A stretch of 64,000 bases of DNA from Eleginops maclovinus (taxonomy: Eukaryota; Chordata; Actinopteri; Perciformes; Eleginopidae): positions 8,057,043 to 8,121,042 of the forward strand of contig NC_086362.1 in the NCBI RefSeq assembly GCF_036324505.1. The letters are read 5' to 3'. Positions 15,164 to 27,000 of the stretch are shown here, one piece after another. The notes below the pieces were generated by a model that was not told the DNA's origin, searched no databases, and was given only the letters and a program-made list of their open reading frames with translations. Position 1 is the stretch's first letter. Each line of letters begins with the position of its first letter. A program made the position numbers and the translations under genes.

Positions 15164-16069
15164 GTGGTCCACAGAGGTACAATGTTTGGTGATTTAATGA
15201 GACTTTAAAAAAAGGTGGTGGTGGTGGTAGAGAGGAGGTCAAATGTGGAAAGTGAGGAGGAACACACAGACTGAAAACAGAGACCCTGAAAATGTGACTA
15301 TATGTCAGGGCCTTTGGCTCACGCACACGCAGCCTTCTCAGACAGGGTTTTTCCTCCAGAGGCGAGGCTAAAGCATCCAATCTCAGTCTTTCTTGTCTAT
15401 CTCTGGCACTGATAAAGGCTTATAATGAACTGGGGACTGCAACTCAGTCCCAAGACCGATGGCTTTATGGCCCTAGCTAGATCCTCACCCTCTGTGGACT
15501 TCGTTTGTCACCGTGTGAGGACAGAAAGAGAGTCAGATAGGAGGGATAGGAGGAGACAGGGAGAATGAAAAAAGCCAGATAAATCAAAGTTTTACACTCC
15601 AACCTTTGAGAAGCGTTTTGCAACACAACCGCCGTGTCCAGAGTTTACTACTGGAGCGCTCTCTCAGATGTGCGCCGCGTTACTGACTCTGAGCTGAAAT
15701 AAACGCTTGAGTTTTGATAAGATAGGCTACAGTCGCGGCAAGGATGCAAACAAGGAGACAAAGGTCCTCCTGGGCTTATCGTTCTTTTTGTTATCTCCCC
15801 GTTTGTACTTGGGAGCAATGTTGAAGCATGTTTGTAAACTGGCAACACTTGTACATTTTGTTTGGCTTGCATTCAAGAATGTGTTCGCTCAGGCGTGTTA
15901 TTATTCCAGCTCCTGACCCCTGGGACAGCATATAATGAAATCACTGTGGATGCAAAGATGTTCCATAGCACCTTATGGCCTAGAAACAGCATCGCCATGT
16001 CAAACATACTGATCAAGGTGATGAATAAAAAATGATATAGAAAGACAAACGACTGTAAGCTTTACTTAC

Positions 16070-16249
16070 CTCAAAAAGATTGGATGCATCGTTGCCATAC
16101 TGGGTGGAAATAATCTCTGATTGGTCGCTGTACCATTTGAGGCCACCCAGGAAGCTGTCTGCGTCCAAGTCACTGACATCCAGCTCTGAGAGGTCCAGTT
16201 CAGGGAGGTCCGGGCAGAGAGGCTGGTCTTCACCAACCAAGGCAGCACA
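16070..16249 (-). CDS. ppargc1a: ppargc1a coding exon 2 (acidic activation domain)
   Basis: Encodes residues 17-76 of the protein in this window. It opens CAALVGEDQPLCPDLPELDL and ends in SNLFE. This is the acidic, leucine-rich N-terminal activation domain of PGC-1alpha, known in mammals to recruit CBP/p300 and SRC-1 type acetyltransferases. The spaced D/E-L pairs (PELDLSELDVSDLDADSF) are typical. The acceptor is a pyrimidine stretch ending CTCCTCCAG just before TGT at 16249. The donor is GAG|GTAAGT at 16070/16069, close to consensus. The length is 180 bases (60 codons), equal to the mammalian exon as I recall it, with phase 0 at both ends. Differences from the human protein are few and mild, such as KWYSDQ for KWCSDQ. 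PGC-1beta is excluded because its corresponding segment differs strongly. Confidence 0.97.
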
Positions 16250-18789
16250 CTGGAGGAGAAACACAGCAACAATGATCGTCAGACAGGAAATCTCTTTTAT
16301 ATGCAAATCAGCGTTGGAATTACTTGTGCCAAGTTTGAAAACAATGGCTGAATCCGAATCTGGACAGGATTCAAAAGTCTTTTAAAAACCTGCCGTAGAG
16401 TGAGAAACAGGAAATCCAAACATTTCTATCACACAAAGCATGTCCAACACATTAAGTAATTAATGTCTGCCAGTTGATGACTTTTATTATAATAACTCAT
16501 GATTATGATCAGTTCTGCAGGTCCACTCATTTTGCACATCAACCTATTTCCGCTCAGCTCCTATTAACCCCCCACCCCAGCCTTACCACTGGTGCTGGCC
16601 TGCTGCTCTAAACGCTGCCTGTTGACATTTTGCTATTCACCAGCTACTTTTATGTAATCTAGCCAATGTGTACTGTATGTAGCAGCTGTTCCAGCATCCC
16701 CCAACACTAATCATCAGCTCTGGCTGCAAGTAGGATGAGAAATCAACAGTGATGTGACAAGGTGTTTCAGCAGAGGGGAAAGAGCAACAGGTTTTAGCTA
16801 ATTTTAGGAGATCATTTCAAATGACATATTTACTCTCCTTTTTTCTGGATGTTACAAAGCCGTTTCCAGTACAACCATAGTCATCATAGTAAGTAACCAA
16901 AAGGAACGAAACCATGAGCTGAAAACAGCACACTTCAATATCTAGTCAGTGATCATTAAAAGGTAGAAAGGCTGGCATGCTTACACTCTGTGGCTGTGCA
17001 CATGCAAATCCAAGCTTGAGAAAACATCCTAAAGGCTGATGTATAATAAGAAACACACTCCTAATTGTTGTTGACAACACGTCATGCACACTACAGGATG
17101 GCCTTAAGACAGACACGAGAGATATCCCAGGGCAGAGCGAGGGGGTGATTGGCCGCAGACTGAGAGCAGGGTTCGGCTCAGGGCAGAGTTGAGAATCGGC
17201 TCCTCTGCCAAACAGGAAAAAGCAGCCAGACACCAGAGTCACAGTTCATCTGTCGTCGGAATCGCACCAACACGAATTCACGATGACTTCGATGATGAGA
17301 CAAATCCGATATGCTGCAAACAGCGAGGGGAAAGATTCACTGCGTCTTATGCTCCCCCTGTGATGATCCAGTGTGACAAGGCACGGCATGGAAAAGATGA
17401 GATGATACTCAGAGGCTGGACGTCCTATGCCCAATTATTTTATGGACTTCTGGCTCGGACTTATGAAACAGCGCCGTCAGACAGTGCGCACCACAGTGTT
17501 CCATGATTTACGCACATCGCACAAAAGAGCACCTGCTATAGGTGAAGATTATTAGAGGAAGCACTGACGACCTGGAAGACAGATCTCGCGTTTAAAAAGC
17601 AAGATTTAATTAGAGTCGACATGCACATATTTCACAGAATGAGTCGAAGAAAGAGTTCCAAGAAAACGTGTGCATTCTTTGGGTTAACTACACGGGAGAC
17701 TCTCCTGAAGTCTACCTGGCTACAGTGACAGAGTGAGTGTCCCGGTGATTAAAGTGCAAAGAAGCGCGTCTGAATGAAAAGCAATCACTAAAACCATTCC
17801 GGAATAACACATCCTTATTTTGATGCAATAAAGGCAGTTTTCTTTTTTATATTTTCTTTACGCAGCACAGAACACAGATGCAGGCAGGATGCAGTCGCAT
17901 CGTGTAGTAACAGAAAGCCTTACCGATGGAGACTTCTTAACCCAATTATAGCCAGGTAGACATGAATGTCCACAACAAGCTGCACGGACTCGGTTAATAT
18001 AGTAAGAGGGACGAATAAGTATCCTTTTGGTGTGCCTTTCTGAAGGCACTTTAGTCATAACGATAGGGAAGGTAACACATATTCAAAAGACGACAGCTGC
18101 TAATTACATGGATGAAAAGAGTAAATACGCAGCAGGTAATATGAAATTCGCGCATACATAAAATGATGAAGTGTGGCTGGATGTTGCTCTCCAGCCAGCC
18201 GGGATGTTGGCACACAAACGTGCCCGGTTTCGTTACTGTTATGATGCTCCTGCTCAATGCCAGATAGTCCTCAGTGTGCACAACCTTTGCTCCTGCCTTT
18301 GAAAAAATAACAAGCCCTATCCCGACACGGCATATCAAAGGGGTTCTTATCGTCGTTGATTGCATGCCTCAGCGAAATACCTGACTTTGAGACATTTCAG
18401 TCATTTCGGCATGAAAAGCTTCTCGGCACAGGAGCGCGAACAGTCCGCGGCTGGAAGCAGATCCGCAAGCTTCAACCTCTCACTCCGACTGAGCACAGAT
18501 CCTACGAGGGAGGCAGGTCCCAAGCCTTTGCATGCATTACAACTACACCTTTAACTGAGGAGAAAAGGGAGACTCCGCACACTTGTCATATAATCCTGTG
18601 TTGTATATCCCTGCATCCTCAACTGTGTCCAGACGCGCACTACACCGGCACGCCACTGCCAGCAGCAGCAGAGAGAAAATATGTGGAGATCACTGTGTCT
18701 GTAGCCAGTGCTGTCCAACGGTCCAGGGGAAAAAAGAAAGTCCACAGGGCTAGAAAGATGAAACAAGTCGGATTTTTAGATGCGCTCAC
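16250..18789 (-). other. ppargc1a: ppargc1a intron 1
   Basis: Intron of 2,540 bases from GTGAGC at 18789 to CTCCAG at 16250. Its promoter-proximal part (about 17240-18560) has a higher density of CG dinucleotides than the rest of the gene body and may carry downstream promoter elements. I see no repeat array or further exon. The 205-codon plus-strand frame that crosses exon 1 from 18356 is antisense and has no domain. Confidence 0.8.
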
Positions 18790-18837
18790 CTCTAATTCTC
18801 TCCACACAGAGTCCTGGTTACACCTGTCCCACGCCAT
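18790..18837 (-). CDS. ppargc1a: ppargc1a coding exon 1 (start codon to donor)
   Basis: First coding exon of PGC-1alpha, a nuclear coactivator that docks on PPARs, ERRs, NRFs and other factors to drive mitochondrial and oxidative genes. The minus strand reads ATG at 18837-18835 and encodes MAWDRCNQDSVWRELE, 16 residues ending in a whole codon (GAG). A GTGAGC donor follows at 18789. Mammalian PGC-1alpha, as I recall it, begins MAWDMCNQDSESVWSDIE, so the fish exon is two residues shorter. The start is fixed by this match and by the CTGGATGG context, which is also as in mammals; G at +4 is favourable but T at -3 is weak. The exon is 48 bases, phase 0 at its 3' end. An open frame continues upstream but only from a GTG, so I do not extend it. 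Identity is near certain because exons 2-4 continue the same protein. Confidence 0.95.
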
Positions 18838-18995
18838 CCAGACACTGAATGACGGTCCGAAAAAGAAAAAAAGAAAAAAAAAAGAAAAAAGAAAGAAATC
18901 AAGTAAAAAAGAAATCCACAGGCGCTTCCCACTCGCTCTCACACAGGCTACTGCTGCCCCTCGCCGAGAATGAACCGAGGGCACCTGTCTTACAA
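18838..18995 (-). other. ppargc1a: ppargc1a 5' UTR (predicted)
   Basis: Sequence just upstream of the start codon on the transcribed strand. From memory, two blocks match the mammalian PPARGC1A leader: GTCATTCAG...CTGGATGG next to the start and GTAAGACAGGTGCC further up. Between them lies a fish-specific U-rich tract. The 5' limit is an estimate placed about 30 bases downstream of the TATA-like box; no transcript data are available here. Confidence 0.6.
18859..18915 (-). other. U-rich polypyrimidine tract in the 5' UTR
   Basis: On the plus strand 57 bases are almost only A with scattered G, so the transcript reads as a long T/C tract. It ends about 21 bases before the start codon and is followed by GTCATTCAG at 18853-18845. 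Together these have the form of a 3' splice acceptor lying seven bases before the ATG. Confidence 0.8.
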
Positions 18996-19018
18996 CTGCT
19001 TTCCATCACATGACAAAG

Positions 19019-19028
19019 CTATTAAAAG
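19019..19028 (-). promoter_or_regulatory. TATA-like box of the ppargc1a proximal promoter
   Basis: The minus strand reads CTTTTAATAG, within TGCCTACTTTTAATAGCTTT. From memory, the mammalian promoter carries nearly the same words (CTACTTTTTAATAGCTTTGTCATGTGA) at the same distance from the start codon. A start site about 25-35 bases further, near 18988-18995, would fit. Confidence 0.6.
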
Positions 19029-19067
19029 TAGGCAGGGGAGTGACTCCGGCTCCACACTACTCGCCAG

Positions 19068-19072
19068 TGACG
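19068..19072. promoter_or_regulatory. CRE half-site in the ppargc1a promoter
   Basis: TGACG on the plus strand (CGTCA on the gene strand), about 40 bases upstream of the TATA-like box. The mammalian promoter has a full TGACGTCA cAMP response element at about this place, used by CREB during fasting, cold and exercise. Here the other half is changed (TGCGCGTCA), so only a half-site is left. Function is inferred. Confidence 0.5.
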
Positions 19073-19099
19073 CGCAGAGAGGAGGTGGGGTCTGCCTGC

Positions 19100-22000
19100 G
19101 CACATAGTAAAATCCTTTCCGTGCACTGCAAGAAATGTCGAACCTAAAACCACAGCACGCTTTATCTATCTATATACACATCATTACGTATATGTATATT
19201 CATAAAGTCAGTGACTATTCTGCGTGTAGGCATTCGTTTCAGAAAATGCAATGAAGTATAAACTGCTTTTAAGATTAATTGGAGTAAATTATCACATGTT
19301 TTGGATTACATTTTCCCAGAATCACGATTTGAGTTGGAACAAGCTCATGATTTCAGCTTTTTCTGTACAAATGTTTAAGACGTATAAAAAGATGCATTTT
19401 TTGCAGTGTGGACGTCACATCGCAACCAATCTGTGGACCACATTAGTGTAAATCTGCTACCTGTACTGTAGTTTTTCATCATTAAACTAGAAGAATGTCA
19501 GGAATATATGCGGACATTCACAATCAATGTTCTTTTTGGCGAGGTCCGTCCCATAATTTGTCACGAAATGACGGACTATCATCAGTCATGTCTCCGGGTT
19601 GGATATGGGGGGGCAGATGGGCTTTTGCGGTACCTCGGAGTGAATAAAGCCCCGGATCTTTTCTAGCGCCCCCAAAAAGTGAAAGTAACGTGTTTACAAA
19701 GCTGCTCCTGTAAATGTGTGATCGCACACCGAAAGATCTGCAGGAATGCTCAAACAGATAATATAATGTAGAGATTAATATATACATAGCTTTCCATAAA
19801 TACATTGGTAAGGTTTATCATTAAAATGGGTTTATAACAGTGCCACCGTTAAAGATGTAGCCTATAATTGAAGATTTTCTCGCATCAACGATAGAGCATA
19901 TAGGAATTTATGTTTCATTAAACTACCGCACGTTTACAAGCTAATTAGTTTTCATTGTTTGTTCCGTTTTTGGATTAACTCCCGTCAGAGCCTGTAACCT
20001 GAAATGCCTGTTTGGCGTAGAGTATCAAAGAGCGTAATTCAGTCTTTTGGAAAGTATTTCTGTGTCCATTCAGAGGCAATAAAAAGGACAGATGGCAGTA
20101 TGAAGCGTGTATACAGTGTCAACAGGACGTGTATAGGCAACAGTAGCCAAGGAAAAATAAAAAACAAAAGCTTTGTGGACATTTTAAACAAAGAAGAGCG
20201 TTCTGTTGCGTAGACTGACGGGCTGACAGCAGCAAGATTGTTTCCTCTGATCTTCCACATTTAAAAGTATATATCACCAGGTTTTGTCTCTGGGGATTTT
20301 CTCATGAATAATGTGATTCTAAAGCTACACTGTCAATTTACATCTTTGAAAAAGGCAAGTATTTATGTTTTAAGAAACACACTCCAACCCAATTTTGAGT
20401 GTTGTAAGCCCATTAAGTCCACCTTGGCATGCAAGGAGCAATTGTCTCCTTAAATTAGTGAACCACATACAGCAAGTGTCATTAAACACAAAATTGCACA
20501 GAAACCTGTAAAAGGGTTGTGACTGGAACTGTAGATTGTACAGATTGTGTGTGAGCATGCCAGTGCACGCCCTGAGAGTGCAGTAAGACATTATGTTGTG
20601 TGTATGTTATGCTTATGGGTATCTGAGGGCATTTGTACCACTAAATCTATACATCTGCCTCTCCTCGCGCGCCCAGAGATGCTACCCAGAAGCAACGGCG
20701 AGACCCGATCTGAGCAGGTGGTGTGTTCAGTGACCTCACAGAGCCCAGATGGACCAGTTACACTGAGAAATAATATAGGGGGAAACATGGAAGTGACATA
20801 GGGCTCGGCGGTAGCTGGCTTTGAGACTGCGGCAAATATAAAACACTCAGAAAAAGGATATTTAAATGTATAATATGTCACATTTATGCATTAAAATGTC
20901 TCCAATATGCTAATGTTGTCCCCAGTGATCCGTCAAATCCACTTGAGTTTTGGTTTGAATTTCTTTATCCAGTTCTAAACCACATTTCTGCCATTCCCTT
21001 TTCAAATCTTGTTGGTTGTTAACTGCATATTTTAACTAGATGAAAGATTTTAGTCAAATGACGCCTAGATATAAGGTTATCGGAGAACTAGACTGAGCTT
21101 ATGTTAGCGGCAGCCGAACAGCGTGCAGCAAAAACAAACAAACATGAAACTGCATTACTCATTGTTTTAATGAGTTCGAATCACCTGGGATTTTTATTTT
21201 AAAGTGGAGACCCGTGAGAAGACCTGGGGCAGTATGACTGCAAAGATGGCCATGGTGGTGAATACAACCACTCAGATGATCCCACGCTACTTCACTCCGT
21301 CTTTCGCTAGAGATGAAAAAGTGTAGTTAAAAGAAGCTTTAATAAGTTCTTATATGTCCCACAGATGTAGCTTACTGAAGATACAGAAGCTACTGGTCAG
21401 AGTAATGGCACCATTATGAACACAGACTTGCAAACGTAGAAAAAAGGAAATCTTGGCAGCAGATATGTGCTGGTAAACGATATTTCTCCCTCTCCTGAAG
21501 CGGCATGCAAGTCACAGTCAAAAGGCTTATCTGATTGTACTCTTCATGCCAATTAAGACAAGGGAGGCTAAATATAGATATAATGTTATGATTTCCTTTC
21601 TTGAATGGCCTTGATTCTTTCTTTCTGCAAACACATTCTTGCTGGAGGCAGGATATTTTGTGTGCAGTGGCAGAGATTTGTAGATATAGGAATCATATCA
21701 AAAGGAAAAACGGGGGATTCTGCAGCCATACTGAGAAACAGGTAATCTTTGAAATGCCACGGCTTTTGTTTCACTTGCAGTGATGCTAATGAAGGGGTAA
21801 GTTTGGGCAGAGAATAGTGCAGAACGAGAAACAATGTTTAGTAATCCACTTCAGAGGATATATTATGGCCGACATCTCTGCATGTCCATCATTCTGCTCA
21901 GAAAAATGACCTTGGGTCTTTGTTTCACACTCCTCTTGCATTTAGCACTCTTATAGATATCATGTCTTAAGGGGTTGAATCTATAGGATGAGTGTGAAAA

Positions 22001-25000
22001 GTTTTTCACACCCATTTGATGCATACCATGTTGTCATATGCTGGACCTGACATCTTAAATCTCTTTGAATATTGAGACCTTGCAGACAAATGTACTTCAA
22101 AAGTGAACCATTAGAACCCAAACTAATTGAAAGTGACTGTTGATTAATTGCAACTAACAACTCACAAATAATGCAATGTGACATCTTTTCTGTATGCACA
22201 CAGAAGATTCCACGTGCACACAATGATACTTGAGTCGGGGTTGTGCTGTTGGCATTTCTCAGAGAGCAAAGGGTCTTCATGATTAAACAAATCCTCCCAG
22301 GAGTCAGCTGACAAGTGGAGCTCTCAAAGCTAAAATGGGGCTAATCCACGGATAATTAGCTCTGTTTGAATATTCAACGTGGCCTGACTCATAGTACAGA
22401 GTCATTTGCATTTCTGCTCTCTGAATCTAATATTAACATTTCTGTTATCGGAGCTGATCCTGTAGTGTGGTTTAATTCCAATAGTGCCTGACAATGTTTC
22501 TTTCTGTCGTTTTTGACAGTCCATCTATACTCAAGTGGCGGTGTCTTGTTTTCCTTTTTCCATAAATTGTGTCACCGGCCCTCTGAGAGCACAGCGTGGA
22601 GATATGGTGGGGGGGATGATTCATATCACTTTGCTGCATGTCATTGCTCCCAACAGAATCTATCCTAGCATCTGGCCATTTAAATACATGGTGGCTGCAT
22701 TCATAGGAATTAATTGAGGGCAGAGGTAAAACAGAGTGTTACATCTCTCCATTTATTGTCCAAGACTGTTAGAAGACAGCTTATGCTTTGTTCTCCCGCT
22801 TGTCATTTGACGTGCGTTCAGATCTTTGTAGCCTGGATGATTTTTCCCCTCGACAAGTCATATTGTTTTCTCCTTATTAGGCGACAGCGGAGGAAGTGGT
22901 CACATTCACTGTGCTCAAATGCTCTACAATAACATTGGATGCAATGCCATCCAAAGCTGGAAACAGGAAATGTAAATTGATACATGGGGCTAATATAGAG
23001 ACCTGATGTGGGATCAAATGATCACTTAAGACCACTCTATCCCCCCCAAAATTAAGCTTGGTCGTGAAAGGAGTTGTAGTCTTTAGCCTTTCTTGGTTAG
23101 AGTTGTTTACCATGTCCTCCTCTGATTATAGCTTTAAAACATTTAAAAATAGCGATTTGCCCCCCAAAAATAAGAGTTTGTTTCCTGATAACTTATGATC
23201 CTGACATCGAGGAGGTTTTCTACCCAAGCCAAATTACCTTCAGAGGTCTCCAACTCTCCAAAATAAATGTAGCCACTAATTAAAATTGTTAAAAACAATG
23301 GAAAAACTATGTTCAACTTAAAAATAAATGCTTCTTCTGATGCTGTTTTGCTGATAAATGGTCATTCTTGTAGGGCGTCAATCCCAGCTGCTGCTAACGC
23401 TTAAGATCCAGACATATATTGACTAAAATCCTTCCTTTGTTAAAAAGCACCAAGATCTCAAAATTGATGGTCAAAACTGTGGCTTAAAACTGGATTAATA
23501 GTCAATTTCTGGCAGACAATGATAACACGCCTCAAAGAAGATACACTGCCATTACGGGACACCAGAGGAAATGTGTATTACCATCATTGAAATTACACAG
23601 TTCTCTTAATTTGTAAAGGTGCAGTCTATATATATGTGGACGTTTTACATGACACATGAATTACATACTTGATAATTCTCGATCTATTCCTTTTCAGTAC
23701 TACAGAAGATCGCTCAAAAGGTCCATATATTTCAGAGGCCTCCATAGGCTCCTAACTCAGGCATTATAGGCAAAAAGATAAACAGTGTGACGCCACAAAT
23801 TATGCCAACGCTCGCCCTCTGACAGAGTAAGGTGGTGCATCTCCCTGTGATGGTTTTACACCGCCCCCTTTGTAGTGCCCTTCAGAGAACCCTTCGCCTT
23901 GCCGCCCTGCGTGCAGGCGTGTAATCCTTTCCATCAATGAACTCCACTGTGTCATTTAGCCGCTCACAGGACGCCGGTTTCTTCCCCCGCAGAGAGGCCG
24001 GCCCACATTATTAAGGCAAATGGCAAATGGAGGCTAGGGCCGGTTAGCCTTGGAACTGAAAATAGCATCAGTCCCATGCAGGGGCAGGTAAACACAAAGA
24101 GGAGCCTGGGGCGCCATACAGGACGCCCCCGCCCTTCCCGTCCCCGCTCCATCTCTGTTAAGAGGAGCTGCAGAAAAGCCACAGATGAATAATATTACGG
24201 TCACACGGCGAGTCAGAGTCTCCCTTCGGAGCTGTGTGTTTTGGTGCTGTTATTCAGCTTGTTTAAAACCACCAGCCAGTCATGCAACATGCATGTAGAG
24301 TCTTGGTGGAGAATTGTGCTTAACTACCGCTCTGGGCAGGGACTTGTGAGGCACTTTGTGTTTTGCTCGGGTTTAGCACTCACCAGGATTATTAAAATGT
24401 ATAGACCACAAGGGTTCGGGTTGCAAACACACATACATAAACAAGACTTGCAATGCTACAATCCCAAACTTTGAAATTGCTATAAAATTCCAGCAGATGC
24501 CCCGGCAATGTAACTGGTAGGAAATTAGATGTGTGGAGGAGAATATTCCTCTCCTGAAAGGGCACATGGAAATAGTGCTTGTTGTCATGCTGAATATCCA
24601 GTGAGGTTCTTCCAAAGTTTAATATAAACTTAGTGAGTCAGAAGCCATGATGTGTGCCGCAGTGTAATCTGTAATGAACAGGCATTAAATGAATTACATC
24701 TCTTCTGATGCTCATTAAATCATGTTTGGATTGTGAAAAGCATGGTTAAATATATATAACCAAATTCATGTTTGACTCAAACAGCAGCAGGAGTCAACAT
24801 GAACTCCAGAATGTGGAAAGTGCATTAATGAGATCTCATAACTAGCTACGGGCACATTTTGGTGCATCTTTCTGCAAACTGCATAAAACCTGCTCTGAGT
24901 CACGAGGAGGGCCCAGAGCACAACAGATGTTGCTTGATTTCTAAAATAATAGAGAGGCAGGGATGAATACCTTGACAGCGCAGTCCTTATGTACTCTTAG

Positions 25001-26800
25001 CAGTGGAAGAGCGCCAGGGAAGAATTAGGTCAGCTGAAGTGCGCTGTGCCTCGTGGAACTCGATGTTAAAGCAGCATCAGGGGAAGGAGGAGGCGAGGGG
25101 GTGGTGTGCTGGGTAACACACAGGTAGGAATTTCTGGAGCAGCACAACCAGTTCCTTTTTTTTCGTTTTTGCTCTTGTATCATGGAAACGTGAGCAGAAA
25201 CGTTACACCCCTGAGTCCAGACGGCAGTCTAATTATTTTGAGCAATGAAAAGAGAAGGAGAAGGGGAATGAGAGAGAGAAAAATGCATGCGAATTGCAAT
25301 TCTTTCATACAGCCTGCATACGGTGTGTACAACCACAAGCCTGAAAAAATCCTTACGGCACAATAAAACTGATTGTATCATCACCTTTTTTCCCCTTACA
25401 GGGTGCATTTCTACTACTCTTCACATCACCTCCTAAAAGAAGCATGTACAGTGCTGCTGGAGCACACAGTGATGGGAGAAAAGAAAAGGAAAGCGCAGCC
25501 GCGATGAGAGGAAAGAGAAGGCACAGTCAATACCCATTTTTGCCAAGGCATCTTGGTGAAAAAGAGCAAAGAGACAAAAGGAGCAGATGGATGGAGATGG
25601 AGCTAATGGTGAAAGAGAGTGTGACAGGGAGTAACAAAAGCAAGAAGGAGTGAGCCTCTGTGAGTGATAGAAAGATTTGGACAAAGAAGGGGCTTGAATT
25701 AGAGGCAGATATGGAAGGAGGGGAAGGAAGATGGAAGCTAAGTACAAGGGAGGAGTGATTGGGGACAGGAAGTGAAGACTTTAACAAAAGGTCAGACCGA
25801 TGGGAGACGAGCGAACACCTCACCCTGATATGAAGCTGTTCCTTAAACCTCTTGCCGTCCCCTTTGCTGACCCCGGGCCCCGCTGGCGTCGCTGCACCAT
25901 GTCCACTATCTCAGAACCGATCTAACGGTTACCACCTTGCCTCCCCCGCATACTCCGGTCACGCTCTTAGATCTGCCTGCTTACGATGCCTATCTGGCTC
26001 ACATGTGCTACGTATTCATTTACAGGAAGGTCTAGATTTTCACCAGCATAGATTCTTCCACATGAACTCATTGCCCCTTCATGACTTTTGGACATAAAGT
26101 TTTGTTTTTTAAATCACACATCTCCCTTGTTGGGAGAAAATAATGAGAGGAATTGATGTGTGTAAAATGGAGATTTAAACTGGCTATGATATTTAAACGA
26201 CCTGGCAGCTTTCCATCAACATGAAGCTGTGTGTAAGCATAATGCAGATTGTGCTGAGCAATAATGTTGATTTTCCTCGAGAGTCAGTGCTTTTGGCATC
26301 TGAACCTTTTTTTCCACTCTATGCCTGAAGCCATTTCCACTGTCTTGAAATAAGACGATTTCCATCGCTTTTTTTTTTTTTTATCTGATCATCAGCGGTG
26401 GAAATCAAGAGTGAGATTAACTGTCAGCCAGTCATTCAATCAGTGGAGCCCAGCCTCGTCTCTCCTGTCCCGGCTCCCAGTCCCTCTCATAATCCCTGGT
26501 TGTGTGTTTTGTGCTGCTCTGCGTCCACTGGGACTGTCATCACCGCCACAATAAACAGGATTAATCAGTGCTGGCATTGGGCACTTTGGTCCAGATGACG
26601 CGTGTAATTAAGGAGTAATTGGCATGTCATCTGTACATGAGGAAATATGACATGCGCGAGCCAGATGTAGTCGTTGTTCCGCCCGGCAACAAGCAGCGCT
26701 TTAACAACCTCAAAGGCTTTTTTTTCAGAGATAACTTCCTTTGCTCTGCTGACACTCTCGCTTCCTTAATGTCTTTACTCACCCTGTAAACTCCCTCCCA
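19100..26800. other. ppargc1a 5' flank, no gene recognised
   Basis: No recognisable coding exon, tRNA or long repeat array. Open frames up to about 104 codons lack domains. The stretch 22281-22470 is unique-looking with motifs such as GATAATTAGC and GAATATTC and may be regulatory. About 23140-23640 has the look of an old degenerate interspersed repeat. A purine-rich block is listed separately. Confidence 0.6.
25440..25790. repeat. purine-rich low-complexity block
   Basis: About 350 bases dominated by A and G on the plus strand, made of irregular GAAAGA/GGAG words with no fixed period. The open frames on both strands here, rich in K/E or in S/F/L, follow from this composition. Confidence 0.7.
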
Positions 26801-26814
26801 TTGTAATTCACTCG

Positions 26815-27000
26815 CTTATTCATTTATTTACATGCTAACACACTTAAACACTAATTTGCTAACTTATTCATTTATTTACATGCTAACCCACTTACTGCCG
26901 CTTGCATTCAGCAACTTATTCATTTATCCACATCCAGGATGACACAGTTACTTTCTTGCGTATTCATTTATGCACGTAGGAAGTCACTTATTCTTGCTTG
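26815..27000. repeat. imperfect ~48-base minisatellite
   Basis: The core CTTATTCATTTATTTACATG recurs at 26815 and 26863, then in diverged form at 26914 (CTTATTCATTTATCCACAT) and about 26961 (TATTCATTTATGCACG). Spacings are 48, 51 and about 47 bases. Each unit also carries a CACTTA/CAGTTA-like segment. Confidence 0.75.

Noticed and set aside
18356..18973. 205-codon plus-strand frame across exon 1
   Set aside because: It is antisense to the ppargc1a leader, exon 1 and intron 1. Its lysine-rich segment is the complement of the U-rich leader tract, and no domain is seen.
18838..18984. N-terminal extension of PGC-1alpha upstream of the ATG
   Set aside because: The frame is open but begins only at a GTG, runs through a Phe-rich translation of the U-rich tract, and the canonical ATG matches the mammalian start.
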